DNA of 51,765 nt from Streptomyces sp. ISL-43 (GTDB lineage Bacteria > Actinomycetota > Actinomycetes > Streptomycetales > Streptomycetaceae): the NCBI RefSeq assembly GCF_018614195.1, contig NZ_JAGGOT010000101.1, positions 1 to 51,765 of the forward strand, given 5' to 3'. The notes under the pieces are model-generated. The model saw only the letters and a program-made list of their open reading frames with translations, ran no database searches and had not been told where the DNA came from. Positions 8,286 through 16,284 of the stretch are shown here, piece after piece (position 1 is the first letter of the stretch; every line of letters begins with the position of its first letter). A program made the translations under genes and the position numbers.

Positions 8286-8367
8286 GAACCGCTCCCTCCC
8301 CGCATGCCAGTGGTGACGGCAGTCTGGCGCAACCCGACCACCGCCACCACCAAGGGGTAACGCCCTG

Positions 8368-9546
8368 CTACCCGACCGCGGTCACCGTCCCCGCTCCGAC
8401 GGTGCGGCCGCCCTCACGGATCGCGAAACCGAGCCCGCTCTCCAACGGGACGTCCCGTCCGAGTTCGACGGTCATGGTGACCGTGTCCCCCGGCCGGGCG
8501 ACGCCCGCCTCGCCCAGGTCCACGTCGCCCACCACGTCCGCGGTGCGGATGTAGAACTGCGGCCGGTAGCCGGAGGCCACCGCCGTGCTGCGGCCGCCCT
8601 CCCGGGCGGACAGGACGTAGACCCGCGCCGTGAAACGCCTGGTGGGTACGAGGCTGCCGGGCGCGGCCACCACGTGCCCCCGGCGCACCGCGTCTCGCGG
8701 GACCCCGCGCAGCAGCAGCGCGACGTTGTCGCCGGCCTCGGCGGACTCCATCGGCTTCCCGAAGGTCTCCAGTCCGGTGACCACGGACTCCACGGGCTCG
8801 CCGTCGCCGCCGAGCAGGCTGACGCGGTCGCCCGTGCGGACGGTGCCGCGCTCGACGGCGCCGGTGACGACGGTCCCGCGCCCGGTGATGGTGAGCACGT
8901 TCTCCACCGGCATCAGGAAGGGCGCGTCCGTGTACCGCACGGGCATCGGCACGTAGGTGTCCACGGCGTCGAGCAGGGCCAGGATCGCCGAGGTCCAGCG
9001 CGGGTCGCCGTCCAGCGCCCCGAGCCCGGAGACCCGTACCACCGGGGCGGTGTCCCCGCCGTAGCCGTTCGCGGTGAGCAGCTCGCGCACCTCCAGCTCG
9101 ACGAGGTCGGTGAGCTCGGGGTCCCCCGCGTCGGCCTTGTTGAGGGCCACCACGATGTGGTCGACCCCGACTTGGCGGGCGAGGAGCACGTGCTCGGCGG
9201 TCTGCGGCATGACCCCGTCGAGCGCGGAGACGACGAGGATCGCCCCGTCGAGCTGGGCCGCGCCGGTGACCATGTTCTTGACGTAGTCGGCGTGACCGGG
9301 CATGTCGACGTGCGCGTAGTGCCGGGTGTCGGTCTCGTACTCGACGTGCGTGAGGTTGATGGTGATGCCGCGCCGGGCCTCCTCGGGCGCCCGGTCGATG
9401 CGGTCGAACGGCACGAAGGAGGCGCCGCCGCGCTCGGCGAGGACCTTGGTGATGGCGGCGGTCAGCGTCGTCTTGCCGTGGTCGACGTGACCCATGGTGC
9501 CGATGTTGAGGTGCGGCTTGGTGCGCACGAAGGCCGTCTTGGCCAT
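8368..9546 (-). CDS. tuf3: Elongation factor Tu, divergent tuf3-type paralogue
   Basis: This encodes 392 residues and spans all three EF-Tu domains. The GTPase motifs are G1 'GHVDHGKTT' (19-27), effector 'RRGITIN' (58-64), G3 'DMPGHADY' (81-88) and G4 'NKAD' (136-139). The usual Cys of DCPGH is Met, effector Ser is Asn, and 'SALKAL' is 'SGLGAL', so this is not the housekeeping tuf1 product but the divergent copy. In S. coelicolor, tuf3 is known to be inessential and under positive stringent control. Here it is unlinked from ribosomal protein genes. A 202-bp interval upstream contains a possible leader ORF and inverted repeats (see 9566-9788). Confidence 0.93.
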   Translation of the reverse strand: MAKTAFVRTKPHLNIGTMGHVDHGKTTLTAAITKVLAERGGASFVPFDRIDRAPEEARRGITINLTHVEYETDTRHYAHVDMPGHADYVKNMVTGAAQLDGAILVVSALDGVMPQTAEHVLLARQVGVDHIVVALNKADAGDPELTDLVELEVRELLTANGYGGDTAPVVRVSGLGALDGDPRWTSAILALLDAVDTYVPMPVRYTDAPFLMPVENVLTITGRGTVVTGAVERGTVRTGDRVSLLGGDGEPVESVVTGLETFGKPMESAEAGDNVALLLRGVPRDAVRRGHVVAAPGSLVPTRRFTARVYVLSAREGGRSTAVASGYRPQFYIRTADVVGDVDLGEAGVARPGDTVTMTVELGRDVPLESGLGFAIREGGRTVGAGTVTAVG

Positions 9547-9565
9547 GATGTCTTCCCGTGTGATC

Positions 9566-9649
9566 CGAAGCTGGAAATACGGGACCCCCGGAGCGAACCG
9601 ACCCTCCCCCTGCGGGGTCCGCCGGTCGATCCGGGAAGGGTCAGCTTCG
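9566..9649 (-). promoter_or_regulatory. tuf3 leader with long-range 8-bp inverted repeat
   Basis: CGAAGCTG (9566-9573) and CAGCTTCG (9642-9649) are exact inverted arms 68 bases apart in the untranslated stretch before tuf3. The upstream arm overlaps the stop codon of the small ORF 9641-9754. A second, smaller GC hairpin (CCCCGCAGGGG, near 9607-9618) lies inside. A translation-sensitive fold is possible but not shown. The nearest tuf3 ribosome binding site candidate is GGGAAG just before ATG 9546. Confidence 0.35.
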
Positions 9650-9754
9650 TGCGCCGCCGAATGCGGGTGCGCCCGCGGCGAGTTCCGCCAGGACGGCAGC
9701 CTTCGGCGCGTCCGCGACTGCGGACGGCGCTGCGGGGAAGGCGTGCCTGGACAT
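9641..9754 (-). CDS. Possible 37-aa leader peptide upstream of tuf3
   Basis: ATG 9754 is preceded by an AGGA at 8 bases' distance and runs 37 codons to TGA 9641-9643. The product is Ala-rich (about 15 Ala), starting 'MSRHAFPAAPSAV' and ending 'FGGARS'. About 78% of its codons end in G or C, lower than neighbours but coding-like. It sits between alkD and tuf3, in the same direction. It could be a regulatory leader peptide, a small protein in its own right, or a chance frame. I do not recognise the sequence. Confidence 0.35.
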   Translation of the reverse strand: MSRHAFPAAPSAVADAPKAAVLAELAAGAPAFGGARS

Positions 9755-9770
9755 GTGGTCGATCCTGCCG

Positions 9771-9788
9771 GACGGGCCGCGGCCCGTC
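9771..9788. repeat. 18-bp perfect palindrome between alkD and tuf3 leader
   Basis: GACGGGCCGCGGCCCGTC reads the same on both strands. It lies 29 bases after the alkD-like stop and 17 bases before ATG 9754. It could act as the alkD terminator stem or as an operator for the tuf3 transcript. Confidence 0.5.
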
Positions 9789-9817
9789 GACTGGTTATTC
9801 GCCGAACCGCCCGGCCC

Positions 9818-10534
9818 TTAGAGGTTCTTGAGTGCCTCGCGCACCGAGAGCGGCGACAGCGACTCCCGCTCGGCGGCGACGAAGGCGCGTACCGCGCCGG
9901 GGTCCGTCTTGGCGTATTCGCGCAGGGACCAGCCGATGGCCTTGCGGACGAAGAAGTCGGGGTGGCCGCACTGGCGGCGGCAGTAGGCGAAGAGCCGCTC
10001 GGCGTCGGTCGCGGACTTGTACCGGAGCTGGTGCAGGAGCGCGGTGCGGGCCACCCACAGGTCGTCGTCCCCGATCCACTCGTCCATGACGGCGGCGAGC
10101 GCCGGGTCGGCCGCCACCAGCGGGCCCACCGTGTGCGCGGCGAGCGTGTCGACGGTGTCCCACCAGGGGACGGCGGTGATCAGCTGCCGGACGAGGGGAA
10201 GGACGCCGGAGGAACAGCGCGCGACGTGCCGGCGCAGGTAGTCGGCGGCGAAGTAGTGGTACTCACGCTCCGGAAGCTCCCAGCAGCGCAGCGCGAGCGC
10301 GACGCAGTCCGCCTCGTCCGGTTTCGGGGTGTCCTTGGTCACGGCCCTCGACAGCTCGCGCCGCAGCGGGGTGCGGATCCCGAGGAAGGGTGCGACGCCC
10401 TTCATGTACGCGGCCATGTGCGCGGCCTGCTCCGCGTCGGCGGCGGCGCCGAAAGTCCGCGTGAGGCGCTCTGCCAGCAGCTCCGCGAGGGGGCTGTGCG
10501 GAACCGGCGGACGCCGCTGGTCGTTCGGCTGCAT
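9818..10534 (-). CDS. DNA alkylation repair protein, AlkD-like HEAT-repeat glycosylase
   Basis: This encodes 238 residues from ATG 10534 (or 247 from ATG 10561). The AlkD signature is clear: 'MKGVAPFLGIRTPLRR' near the start, then 'ELPEREYHYFAADYL', 'WWDTVDTLAAH' (carrying the Trp and Asp used to excise bulky or cationic alkylated bases) and 'FFVRKAIGWSLREYAK'. The fold is an all-alpha HEAT-like solenoid. I prefer ATG 10534: a TAATCT box sits 7 bases upstream, suggesting a leaderless transcript, while the 10561 start would leave only 22 bp to the divergent gene at 10584. Role: removal of alkylated purines without base flipping. Confidence 0.85.
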   Translation of the reverse strand: MQPNDQRRPPVPHSPLAELLAERLTRTFGAAADAEQAAHMAAYMKGVAPFLGIRTPLRRELSRAVTKDTPKPDEADCVALALRCWELPEREYHYFAADYLRRHVARCSSGVLPLVRQLITAVPWWDTVDTLAAHTVGPLVAADPALAAVMDEWIGDDDLWVARTALLHQLRYKSATDAERLFAYCRRQCGHPDFFVRKAIGWSLREYAKTDPGAVRAFVAAERESLSPLSVREALKNL

Positions 10535-10583
10535 GAGGCCCAGATTACGGCGCTCGGACATGGGGGTCGGTTAGTCTCCCGGG

Positions 10584-11312
10584 ATGTCCCTCCTCCTCGC
10601 GCCGTGGACCCGGCTCTCGCTGCTCGTCGCGCTGCTCCTGGCGGCCGGCGTCTGCGTCGTGCTGTACGAGCCCCAGCGCCTGCTGTCGGAGGGCTGGCCC
10701 CCGGGGCTCCCGGTGGGCACGGCGGTGCTGCTCTTCGCCGCGGCGTACGGGGTGTGCACGGCCGCCCTGGTGCCGCGCCCCCTGCTGAACCTGGCCTCCG
10801 GGGCCCTCTTCGGGTCCCAGTTCGGCCTGCTCGCCGCGGTCGGCGGCTCGGTGGTCGGCGCCGGCATCTCCTTCGGCCTCGGCCGGATGATGGGCCGTGA
10901 CGCCCTGCGCCCGCTGATCCGCGGCCGCTGGCTGCAGGCCGCCGACGACCAGCTGGCACGGCACGGCTTCCGTTCGATGCTGGCGGTCCGGATCTTCCCC
11001 GGCCTGCCCTTCGCCGTGGCCAACTACGCCGCCGCGCTGTCCCGGTGCCGCTGGCTGCCCTTCCTCCTCGCCACCGCGATCGGCGTGATCCCGAACACCG
11101 CCGCGTACGTGGTCGCGGGCGCCAGCGCCTCCTCCCCGTCCTCCCCCGCCTTCCTCGCCTCGTTCGGCTTCATCGCCCTGTCCGCGGTGGGTGCGGCGGT
11201 CGTCGCCTGGCGCAAGCGGCACCGGCTGGTGCCCGTCCGACAGCCCGCGCTCTCCCGCGAACTGACGCCCGCACACCCCCCTGTGGTCACGGCCGCACCC
11301 CACGGGCCCTAG
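10584..11312 (+). CDS. TVP38/TMEM64-family membrane protein (VTT/DedA-like)
   Basis: This encodes 242 residues with about five to six hydrophobic segments. The family core is visible as 'LNLASGALFGSQFGLLAAVG' (re-entrant Gly-rich loop) and later 'VRIFPGLPFAVANYAAALS' (the conserved R-x-x-P-x-x-P-F loop). Related DedA and TMEM64 proteins move lipids such as undecaprenyl phosphate or phosphatidylethanolamine across membranes, so its position just before uppP is suggestive. The start ATG 10584 lacks a ribosome binding site. A TAGTCT box lies 6 bases upstream, consistent with a leaderless start. Confidence 0.8.
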   Translation: MSLLLAPWTRLSLLVALLLAAGVCVVLYEPQRLLSEGWPPGLPVGTAVLLFAAAYGVCTAALVPRPLLNLASGALFGSQFGLLAAVGGSVVGAGISFGLGRMMGRDALRPLIRGRWLQAADDQLARHGFRSMLAVRIFPGLPFAVANYAAALSRCRWLPFLLATAIGVIPNTAAYVVAGASASSPSSPAFLASFGFIALSAVGAAVVAWRKRHRLVPVRQPALSRELTPAHPPVVTAAPHGP

Positions 11313-11360
11313 CATCGGACCCGAACTGCCCGACGATCACAAGGACGAGCGCACCCCGAC

Positions 11361-12239
11361 ATGAGCTGGTTCGAATCCCTAATCCTCGGTCTCGTCCAGG
11401 GGCTTACGGAGTTCCTCCCGATCTCCTCCAGCGCCCACCTGCGGCTGACCGCGGCGTTCGCCGGCTGGCAGGACCCGGGAGCGGCCTTCACCGCGATCAC
11501 CCAGATCGGCACCGAGGCCGCCGTGCTGATCTACTTCCGCAAGGACATCGCGCGGATCATCTCCACCTGGTTCCGCTCGTTGTACACCAGCGAGCTGCGC
11601 TCCGAGCAGGACGCCAAAATGGGCTGGCTGGTGATCGTCGGCTCGATTCCGATCGGTGTCCTCGGCCTCGCCTTCAAGGAGCAGATCGAGGGCCCGTTCC
11701 GCGATCTGCGGCTGATCGCCACCACCCTCATCGTGATGGGCATCGTGCTCGGCGCCGCGGACCGGCTGGCCGCGCGCGACGAGGAGGGCGGCCGGCACCG
11801 CGCCATCCGCGAGCGCAAGACGCTCAAGGAGCTGGGCGTCAAGGACGGCCTGATCTTCGGTCTCTGCCAGGCGATGGCCCTGATCCCGGGTGTCTCGCGC
11901 TCCGGCGCCACGCTCTCCGGCGGTCTGCTGCTGGGCTTCACCCGCGAGGCGGCGGCCCGCTACTCCTTCCTCCTCGCCATCCCGGCCGTGCTGGCCTCGG
12001 GCCTGTTCGAGATCAAGGACGTGATCGAGGACCCGGGCCACATCTCCTGGGGCCCGACGATCTTCGCGACGGTCATCGCCTTCCTGGTCGGTTACGCGGT
12101 CATCGCCTGGTTCATGAAGTTCATCTCCAGCAGGAGCTTCATGCCCTTCGTGATCTACCGGATCCTGCTGGGCATCGTGCTGTTCGCCCTGATCGGCATG
12201 GGTGTGCTCAGTCCCCACGCCGGCGAGTCGGCCGGCTAG
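11361..12239 (+). CDS. uppP: Undecaprenyl-diphosphate phosphatase UppP/BacA
   Basis: This encodes 292 residues, an integral membrane enzyme that dephosphorylates undecaprenyl diphosphate so that the lipid carrier can be reused for peptidoglycan and other surface polymers. Both active-site motifs are present: 'GLTEFLPISSSAH' (Glu17, Ser22-24, His26) and 'PGVSRSGATLSGGLLLG' (Arg180). About eight hydrophobic helices fit the family. Overexpression of homologues gives bacitracin resistance. It lies 48 bp after the VTT gene and is followed by a hairpin terminator, so the two are probably cotranscribed. Confidence 0.95.
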   Translation: MSWFESLILGLVQGLTEFLPISSSAHLRLTAAFAGWQDPGAAFTAITQIGTEAAVLIYFRKDIARIISTWFRSLYTSELRSEQDAKMGWLVIVGSIPIGVLGLAFKEQIEGPFRDLRLIATTLIVMGIVLGAADRLAARDEEGGRHRAIRERKTLKELGVKDGLIFGLCQAMALIPGVSRSGATLSGGLLLGFTREAAARYSFLLAIPAVLASGLFEIKDVIEDPGHISWGPTIFATVIAFLVGYAVIAWFMKFISSRSFMPFVIYRILLGIVLFALIGMGVLSPHAGESAG

Positions 12240-12271
12240 CGCCACCGCGGCTCACTGCTTCGCGTGAATCG

Positions 12272-12303
12272 CAGGCCGTTCGGGAACGTTCCCGGGCGGC
12301 CTG
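12272..12303 (+). terminator. Long hairpin terminator after uppP
   Basis: The 15-base arms CAGGCCGTTCGGGAA (12272-12286) and TTCCCGGGCGGCCTG (12289-12303) pair throughout, with two G-U positions and a tiny loop. The hairpin is 32 bases after the uppP stop. Confidence 0.65.
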
Positions 12304-12363
12304 CGCGTCGTTGTCCCTGGAGAGACCTGAAGCGACCTGAAGACGAGCGACAGGGGGTGTCCC

Positions 12364-12540
12364 ATGGGTCGAGTGGTGTTGGAGCGGTTTCCGGCCGGAA
12401 GTCCGAGGGGGAGCTGGCCGGCCGAGGAGTACGCGGCGCAGCGGTTGCGCGAGGGCGTGCCGGCGGAGGTGGTGATGGACCTGGCCAGCGACGCGTTCCT
12501 CGTCGTGATCCGTCCCCGGGAGGCGCGCTCCGGCCGCTGA
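12364..12540 (+). CDS. Small conserved-looking 58-aa hypothetical protein
   Basis: ATG 12364 to TGA 12538-12540 encodes 58 residues: a short beta start ('MGRVVLERFPAGSPRG'), a helix ('AEEYAAQRLREGVPAEVVMD') and a final strand ('AFLVVI') before a basic tail. An AGCGACAGGGGG stretch 6-16 bases upstream can serve as the ribosome binding site, and codon use is typical of the neighbours. I do not know a function. It sits between the uppP terminator and the SnoaL-like gene. Confidence 0.6.
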   Translation: MGRVVLERFPAGSPRGSWPAEEYAAQRLREGVPAEVVMDLASDAFLVVIRPREARSGR

Positions 12541-12609
12541 CCGGACACCGGATGATCCGGTTCCCGCATGCCCCTTGGCCTCCGCGCCCCGCGCCCCCAC
12601 ACTGTCCCG

Positions 12610-13080
12610 ATGACGCAGCGTGTGGACCTTGCGACCGTGATGGACCGGCTGGCGATCGACGAGGTGGTCACGGGGTACGCGGTGGCCGTCGACGACGGAG
12701 ACTGGGCCGCGTACCGCGCCCTGTTCGCCCCGGGCGGGCGGGCCGACTACAGCTCGGCCGGCGGGATCGAGGGCCCGGCCGGGGAGGTCGCGGGCTGGCT
12801 CGAGGAGACGATGAAGCTGTTCCCCGTGCGCCAGCACCTCATCGTCAACCGGCTGATCAAGGTGGCGGACCAGGACGGCTCCCCCGGCGACACGGCGGAG
12901 GTGCGGGCGGACTTCCTCAACCCGATGCGGCTGGCGGGCGAGGAGTTCGACGGCACTGTCACCGCGCCCAACTTCGTCGCCGCCGGCCGGTACACCTTCG
13001 TCCTCGCCCGCACCCCCCGCGCCGGCTGGCGGCTCTCCCGGGTCACCGTCCACGAGAAGTGGCGCCACATGTCCGCCTGA
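12610..13080 (+). CDS. SnoaL-like/NTF2-fold protein
   Basis: This encodes 156 residues from ATG 12610. The alpha+beta barrel pattern of SnoaL_4 proteins is visible: N-terminal helix 'MDRLAIDEVVTGYAVAVDDG', Trp-Ala-x-Tyr-x-x-Leu-Phe ('DWAAYRALFAPGG', the usual D-W-x-x-x-x-x-F element), 'RQHLIVNRLI' with the conserved His, and C-terminal strands ending 'VHEKW'. Such folds host small-molecule isomerases, dehydratases or simple binding proteins; the substrate is unknown. It is 38 bp upstream of lnt and in the same direction. Confidence 0.75.
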   Translation: MTQRVDLATVMDRLAIDEVVTGYAVAVDDGDWAAYRALFAPGGRADYSSAGGIEGPAGEVAGWLEETMKLFPVRQHLIVNRLIKVADQDGSPGDTAEVRADFLNPMRLAGEEFDGTVTAPNFVAAGRYTFVLARTPRAGWRLSRVTVHEKWRHMSA

Positions 13081-13118
13081 CGCGCATGGCTGTCCCACAC
13101 TGGATGCGGAGGCACGTC

Positions 13119-14690
13119 ATGGTGTTCACCGTCCCGAAGCCGCGGCTGTGGTGGCGTGCGGCGGCCGCGCCCGCCGCCGGAGCGCTGCCCTGCCTCGCCT
13201 TCCCCGCCCCCGCGCTCTGGTGGTTCGCCTACGTCGCCCTCGTGCCCTGGATCCTGCTGCTGAGGTCGGCCCCCACCGGCCGGCGCGCCGCCCTGGAGGG
13301 CTGGCTCGGCGGAGCCGGGTTCGTCTTCGCCGTGCACCACTGGCTGCTGCCCAGCCTGCACGTGTTCCTCTTCGCCCTGGCGGCGCTGCTGGGCCTGCTC
13401 TGGATCCCCTGGGCACTGCTGGTGCGGGAGCTGCTCGGCGGGAGACCGGGCCCGTGGCGTGCGACGGCCGCGCTGGTCCTCGTACCGGCGGGGTGGCTGC
13501 TGTCCGAGCTGGCCCGGTCCTGGCAGGGGCTGGGCGGGCCGTGGGGCCTGCTCGGGGCCAGTCAGTGGCAGGTGCCGCCCGCGCTGCGGCTGGCTTCGGT
13601 GGGCGGGGTCTGGCTGGTCGGCCTGCTGGTGGTGGCGGTGAACTGCGCGGTGGCGCTGCTGATCGCGGTGCCCGGGGCACGGTCCCCCGCGGTCGCCGGG
13701 GTGACGGGGTGCGTGGTGCTGACGGGGGCGGTGTGGCTGTGGGCGCCCCGCCCGGAGGCGTCGGGCGGGCTGCGCGTGGCCGTCGTACAGCCGGGCCTGA
13801 CAGCGGACGGCACGACCGCCCCGGAGCGGCGGTTCGCCCTCGGGGAGCAGCTGACCCGGACCCTGGCGGGACAGCGTCCGGACCTGGTCGTGTGGGGCGA
13901 GAGCAGTGTCGGCGAGGACCTGACGGCCCGCCCGGACCTGGCCCGGCGGCTCGCCGCCCTGTCGGCCGAGGTCGGGGCTCCGCTGCTGGTCAATGTGGAC
14001 GCCCGGGCCGCCGACCGGCCCGGGATCCGCAAATCGGCGGTCCTCGTCGGGCCACTGGGCCCCACCGGCGACAAGTACGACAAGATGCGCCTGGTGCCCT
14101 TCGGGGAGTACGTACCGGCCCGCGCGCTGCTGGGCTGGGCCACCTCGGTCGGCAAGGCGGCCGGCGAGAACCGCGTCCCCGGCAGCGCCCCCGTCCTGAT
14201 GGACCTGCCCGGCCGGGAGGACGTCCGCCTCGGCCCGCTGGTCTGCTTCGAGTCGGCGTTCCCCGACATGAGCCGGCACCTCGTCCGCGACGGGGCCGCC
14301 CTGCTCGTCGACCAGTCGGCCACGTCCACCTTCCAGAACGGCTGGGCCCCGGCCCAGCACGCCTCGTTGTCCGCGCTACGCGCCGCCGAGACCGGCCGGC
14401 CCGTGGTGCATGCCACCCTGACCGGCATCAGCGAGGTGCGCGGCCCGTCCGGCGAGCGGATCGGGCGGCCGCTGTCCACGTCGGCGAGCACGGCGCGGGT
14501 GTACGAGGTCCCGCTCGCCCGGGGCACGACCGTGTACGTCCGCTTCGGGGACTGGGCGGTGGGCGCCGCGCTGGCGGCCCTGGCGGCCTACTGCGCGGTC
14601 TCGGGCGCCCGCTCCGCGCGGCTCGGCAAGCCGGTCAGCGCGCCTGCTCCAGAGCCGACTCCACCACCCGCTCGCAGAGCTCGTGGGTGA
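13119..14690 (+). CDS. lnt: Apolipoprotein N-acyltransferase Lnt
   Basis: This encodes 523 residues. About six N-terminal transmembrane helices (to about residue 215) precede a nitrilase domain. The catalytic triad is visible: Glu261 in 'VVWGESS', Lys322 in 'DKMRLVPFGEY' and Cys376 in 'LVCFESAFP'. The enzyme transfers a third acyl chain to the N-terminal cysteine of lipoproteins in the membrane. I start at ATG 13119 because GGAGG lies 7 bases upstream; the frame is open much further up without a better signal. The last 56 bases overlap the convergent oxidoreductase gene, which makes the Pro/Ala/Arg tail of this protein unusual. Streptomyces commonly carry more than one lnt. Confidence 0.92.
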   Translation: MVFTVPKPRLWWRAAAAPAAGALPCLAFPAPALWWFAYVALVPWILLLRSAPTGRRAALEGWLGGAGFVFAVHHWLLPSLHVFLFALAALLGLLWIPWALLVRELLGGRPGPWRATAALVLVPAGWLLSELARSWQGLGGPWGLLGASQWQVPPALRLASVGGVWLVGLLVVAVNCAVALLIAVPGARSPAVAGVTGCVVLTGAVWLWAPRPEASGGLRVAVVQPGLTADGTTAPERRFALGEQLTRTLAGQRPDLVVWGESSVGEDLTARPDLARRLAALSAEVGAPLLVNVDARAADRPGIRKSAVLVGPLGPTGDKYDKMRLVPFGEYVPARALLGWATSVGKAAGENRVPGSAPVLMDLPGREDVRLGPLVCFESAFPDMSRHLVRDGAALLVDQSATSTFQNGWAPAQHASLSALRAAETGRPVVHATLTGISEVRGPSGERIGRPLSTSASTARVYEVPLARGTTVYVRFGDWAVGAALAALAAYCAVSGARSARLGKPVSAPAPEPTPPPARRARG

Positions 14691-15540
14691 GCAGCGCGTC
14701 GCGGGCGCTGAGGGTACGGCCCGTCTCGACAGCCGTCAGGAAGGTGTCCACGACCTGTTCGATGCCGCGCTGGCGGGCGACCGGCACCCAGTCCCCGCGC
14801 CGCCGGACCGTCGGCTGGCCCTTGTGGTCGATGATCTCCGCGAGGTTGACGACCTGGCGCTTGGTGTCCTGGCCCGAGACCTCCAGGACCTCCTCGGTGG
14901 AACCGGAGAGGCGGTTCATGATGCCGAGCGCGGTGAATCCGGCACCCGACATCTGGAGCACCACCTGGCTCATCAGTCCGTCGCGCACCACGGCCCGTAC
15001 GTCGATGTGGTCGGTCGCACCGGGCAGCAGGAACCGCAGGGTGTCGACGACGTGGATGAAGTCGTCCAGGACGAAGGTCCGTACGTCCTCGGGCAGGCCG
15101 ACCCGGTTCTTCTGCATGACGATCAGCTCGCGCGGGTGGTCGGCGCACTGCGCGTAGCCGGGCGCGTGGCGGCGGTTGAAGCCGACGGCGAGCGAGACCC
15201 CGCGCTCCTCGGCGAGTTCGACCAGGCGCCGCGAGTCCGCGAGCTCGTAGGCGATCGGCTTGTCGACGTACGTGGGCACGCCCGCCTCCAGCAGCCGTTC
15301 CACGATCTCGGGGTGGACGGCGGTCGGGGCGTGCACGAAGGCCGCGTCGAGCTTCTGGGCCAGCAGCGAGTCGAGGTCGGCGTGCAGGCGTTCGGCCGGA
15401 ATGTGGTGGTGGGCGCCGACCCGCTCGAGAGTGGCCGGGGTCCGGGTCTGCAGGTGCAGTTCGAGTCCTGGGCGGGTGGCGAGGACGGGCAGGTACGCCT
15501 TCTGCGCGATGTCGCCGAGTCCGATACAGCCGACCTTCAC
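14635..15540 (-). CDS. Gfo/Idh/MocA-family oxidoreductase
   Basis: This encodes 301 residues from ATG 15540. The N-terminal Rossmann domain opens 'MKVGCIGLGDIAQKAYL' (G-x-G-x-x-x), and the family Glu/Asp-Lys-Pro motif is 'YVDKPIAYE' (Lys about 94). The C-terminal alpha/beta half carries 'DDFIHVVDTLRFLL', the usual His-containing substrate-site helix. Family members are NAD(P)-dependent sugar or biliverdin-type dehydrogenases; the substrate is unknown here. It is slightly short for the family (330-380). The 3' end overlaps lnt convergently. A 19-bp tandem repeat sits 26 bases upstream of its start. Confidence 0.85.
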   Translation of the reverse strand: MKVGCIGLGDIAQKAYLPVLATRPGLELHLQTRTPATLERVGAHHHIPAERLHADLDSLLAQKLDAAFVHAPTAVHPEIVERLLEAGVPTYVDKPIAYELADSRRLVELAEERGVSLAVGFNRRHAPGYAQCADHPRELIVMQKNRVGLPEDVRTFVLDDFIHVVDTLRFLLPGATDHIDVRAVVRDGLMSQVVLQMSGAGFTALGIMNRLSGSTEEVLEVSGQDTKRQVVNLAEIIDHKGQPTVRRRGDWVPVARQRGIEQVVDTFLTAVETGRTLSARDALLTHELCERVVESALEQAR

Positions 15541-15565
15541 CGGGAGCCTCCAGGTTGTTGCTCGA

Positions 15566-15600
15566 GGGATGTACGCAGCCTCGTGGGATGTACGCAGCCT
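15566..15600. repeat. Tandem 19-bp direct repeat in a divergent promoter region
   Basis: GGGATGTACGCAGCCT occurs at 15566-15581 and 15585-15600, a 19-bp period. It lies 26 bp upstream of the oxidoreductase start and 42 bp upstream of the DinB-fold gene. Two copies on nearly the same helical face could be a regulator site, or a simple slippage duplication. Confidence 0.6.
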
Positions 15601-15641
15601 AATCGCTGGTGGGCACCGGCGCGTTCGACAAGGATGGGGTC

Positions 15642-16166
15642 ATGACCCTCACCAGCGGATCCCACCGCACCGAACCCTCCACCACGGCGAACGAGCGCGA
15701 CATGCTCGACGGCTGGCTCGATTACCACCGTTCCACTCTTGCCTGGAAGTGCGAGGGACTTCCGGACGAGCACCTTCGCGCGACGCCTCTGCTGCCGTCC
15801 GAACTGAGCCTGCTGGGGCTGGTCCGGCACATGGCGGAGGTCGAGCGGTACTGGTTCCGGGAGATCATGCTGGGCGAGGAGCTCCCCGAGCTCTACTGCA
15901 CGGACGACGACCCGGACGGGGACTTCCACTTCGACGGCAAGGACACCTGGGCCGAGGCCGAGCAGGTGTGGCAGACCGAGGTCGAGCTGGCCCGGCAGGC
16001 CGCCGCCGGCCGTTCCCTGGACCTCGCCTCCAATGCCGAAAGCCACCGCCGCGGCGAGGTGTTCAGCCTGCGCTGGGTCTACACGCACATGATCGAGGAG
16101 TACGCGCGCCACAACGGCCACGCCGACCTGCTGCGGGAGCACCTCGACGGTTCCACGGGCGAGTAG
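15642..16166 (+). CDS. DinB/DUF664-family four-helix protein
   Basis: This encodes 174 residues from ATG 15642, with AAGGA 8 bases upstream. The DinB-like four-helix bundle shows in 'DYHRSTLAWKCEGLPDEHL', 'LSLLGLVRHMAEVERYWFR' (conserved metal-site His) and 'LRWVYTHMIEEYARHNGHAD' (second and third metal-site His). In actinobacteria this group overlaps with mycothiol-dependent enzymes and related metal-binding transferases. The thiol partner here is an inference from the fold. Confidence 0.85.
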   Translation: MTLTSGSHRTEPSTTANERDMLDGWLDYHRSTLAWKCEGLPDEHLRATPLLPSELSLLGLVRHMAEVERYWFREIMLGEELPELYCTDDDPDGDFHFDGKDTWAEAEQVWQTEVELARQAAAGRSLDLASNAESHRRGEVFSLRWVYTHMIEEYARHNGHADLLREHLDGSTGE

Positions 16167-16284
16167 CCCCCGGGAGGGCCCGGAGCCCGGAGCCCTGTCA
16201 GCGGGCGAGTAGCCGTCACCCGTGCGGGGTGAATATCGGCTCCGGGTTTTCGCAACGGGGTCCTCGCACAGCAGAGTTGCGCGA

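Noticed and set aside
12264..13118. Upstream extension of the lnt frame
   Set aside because: It overlaps the 58-aa and SnoaL-like genes; GGAGG before ATG 13119 gives a family-length Lnt.
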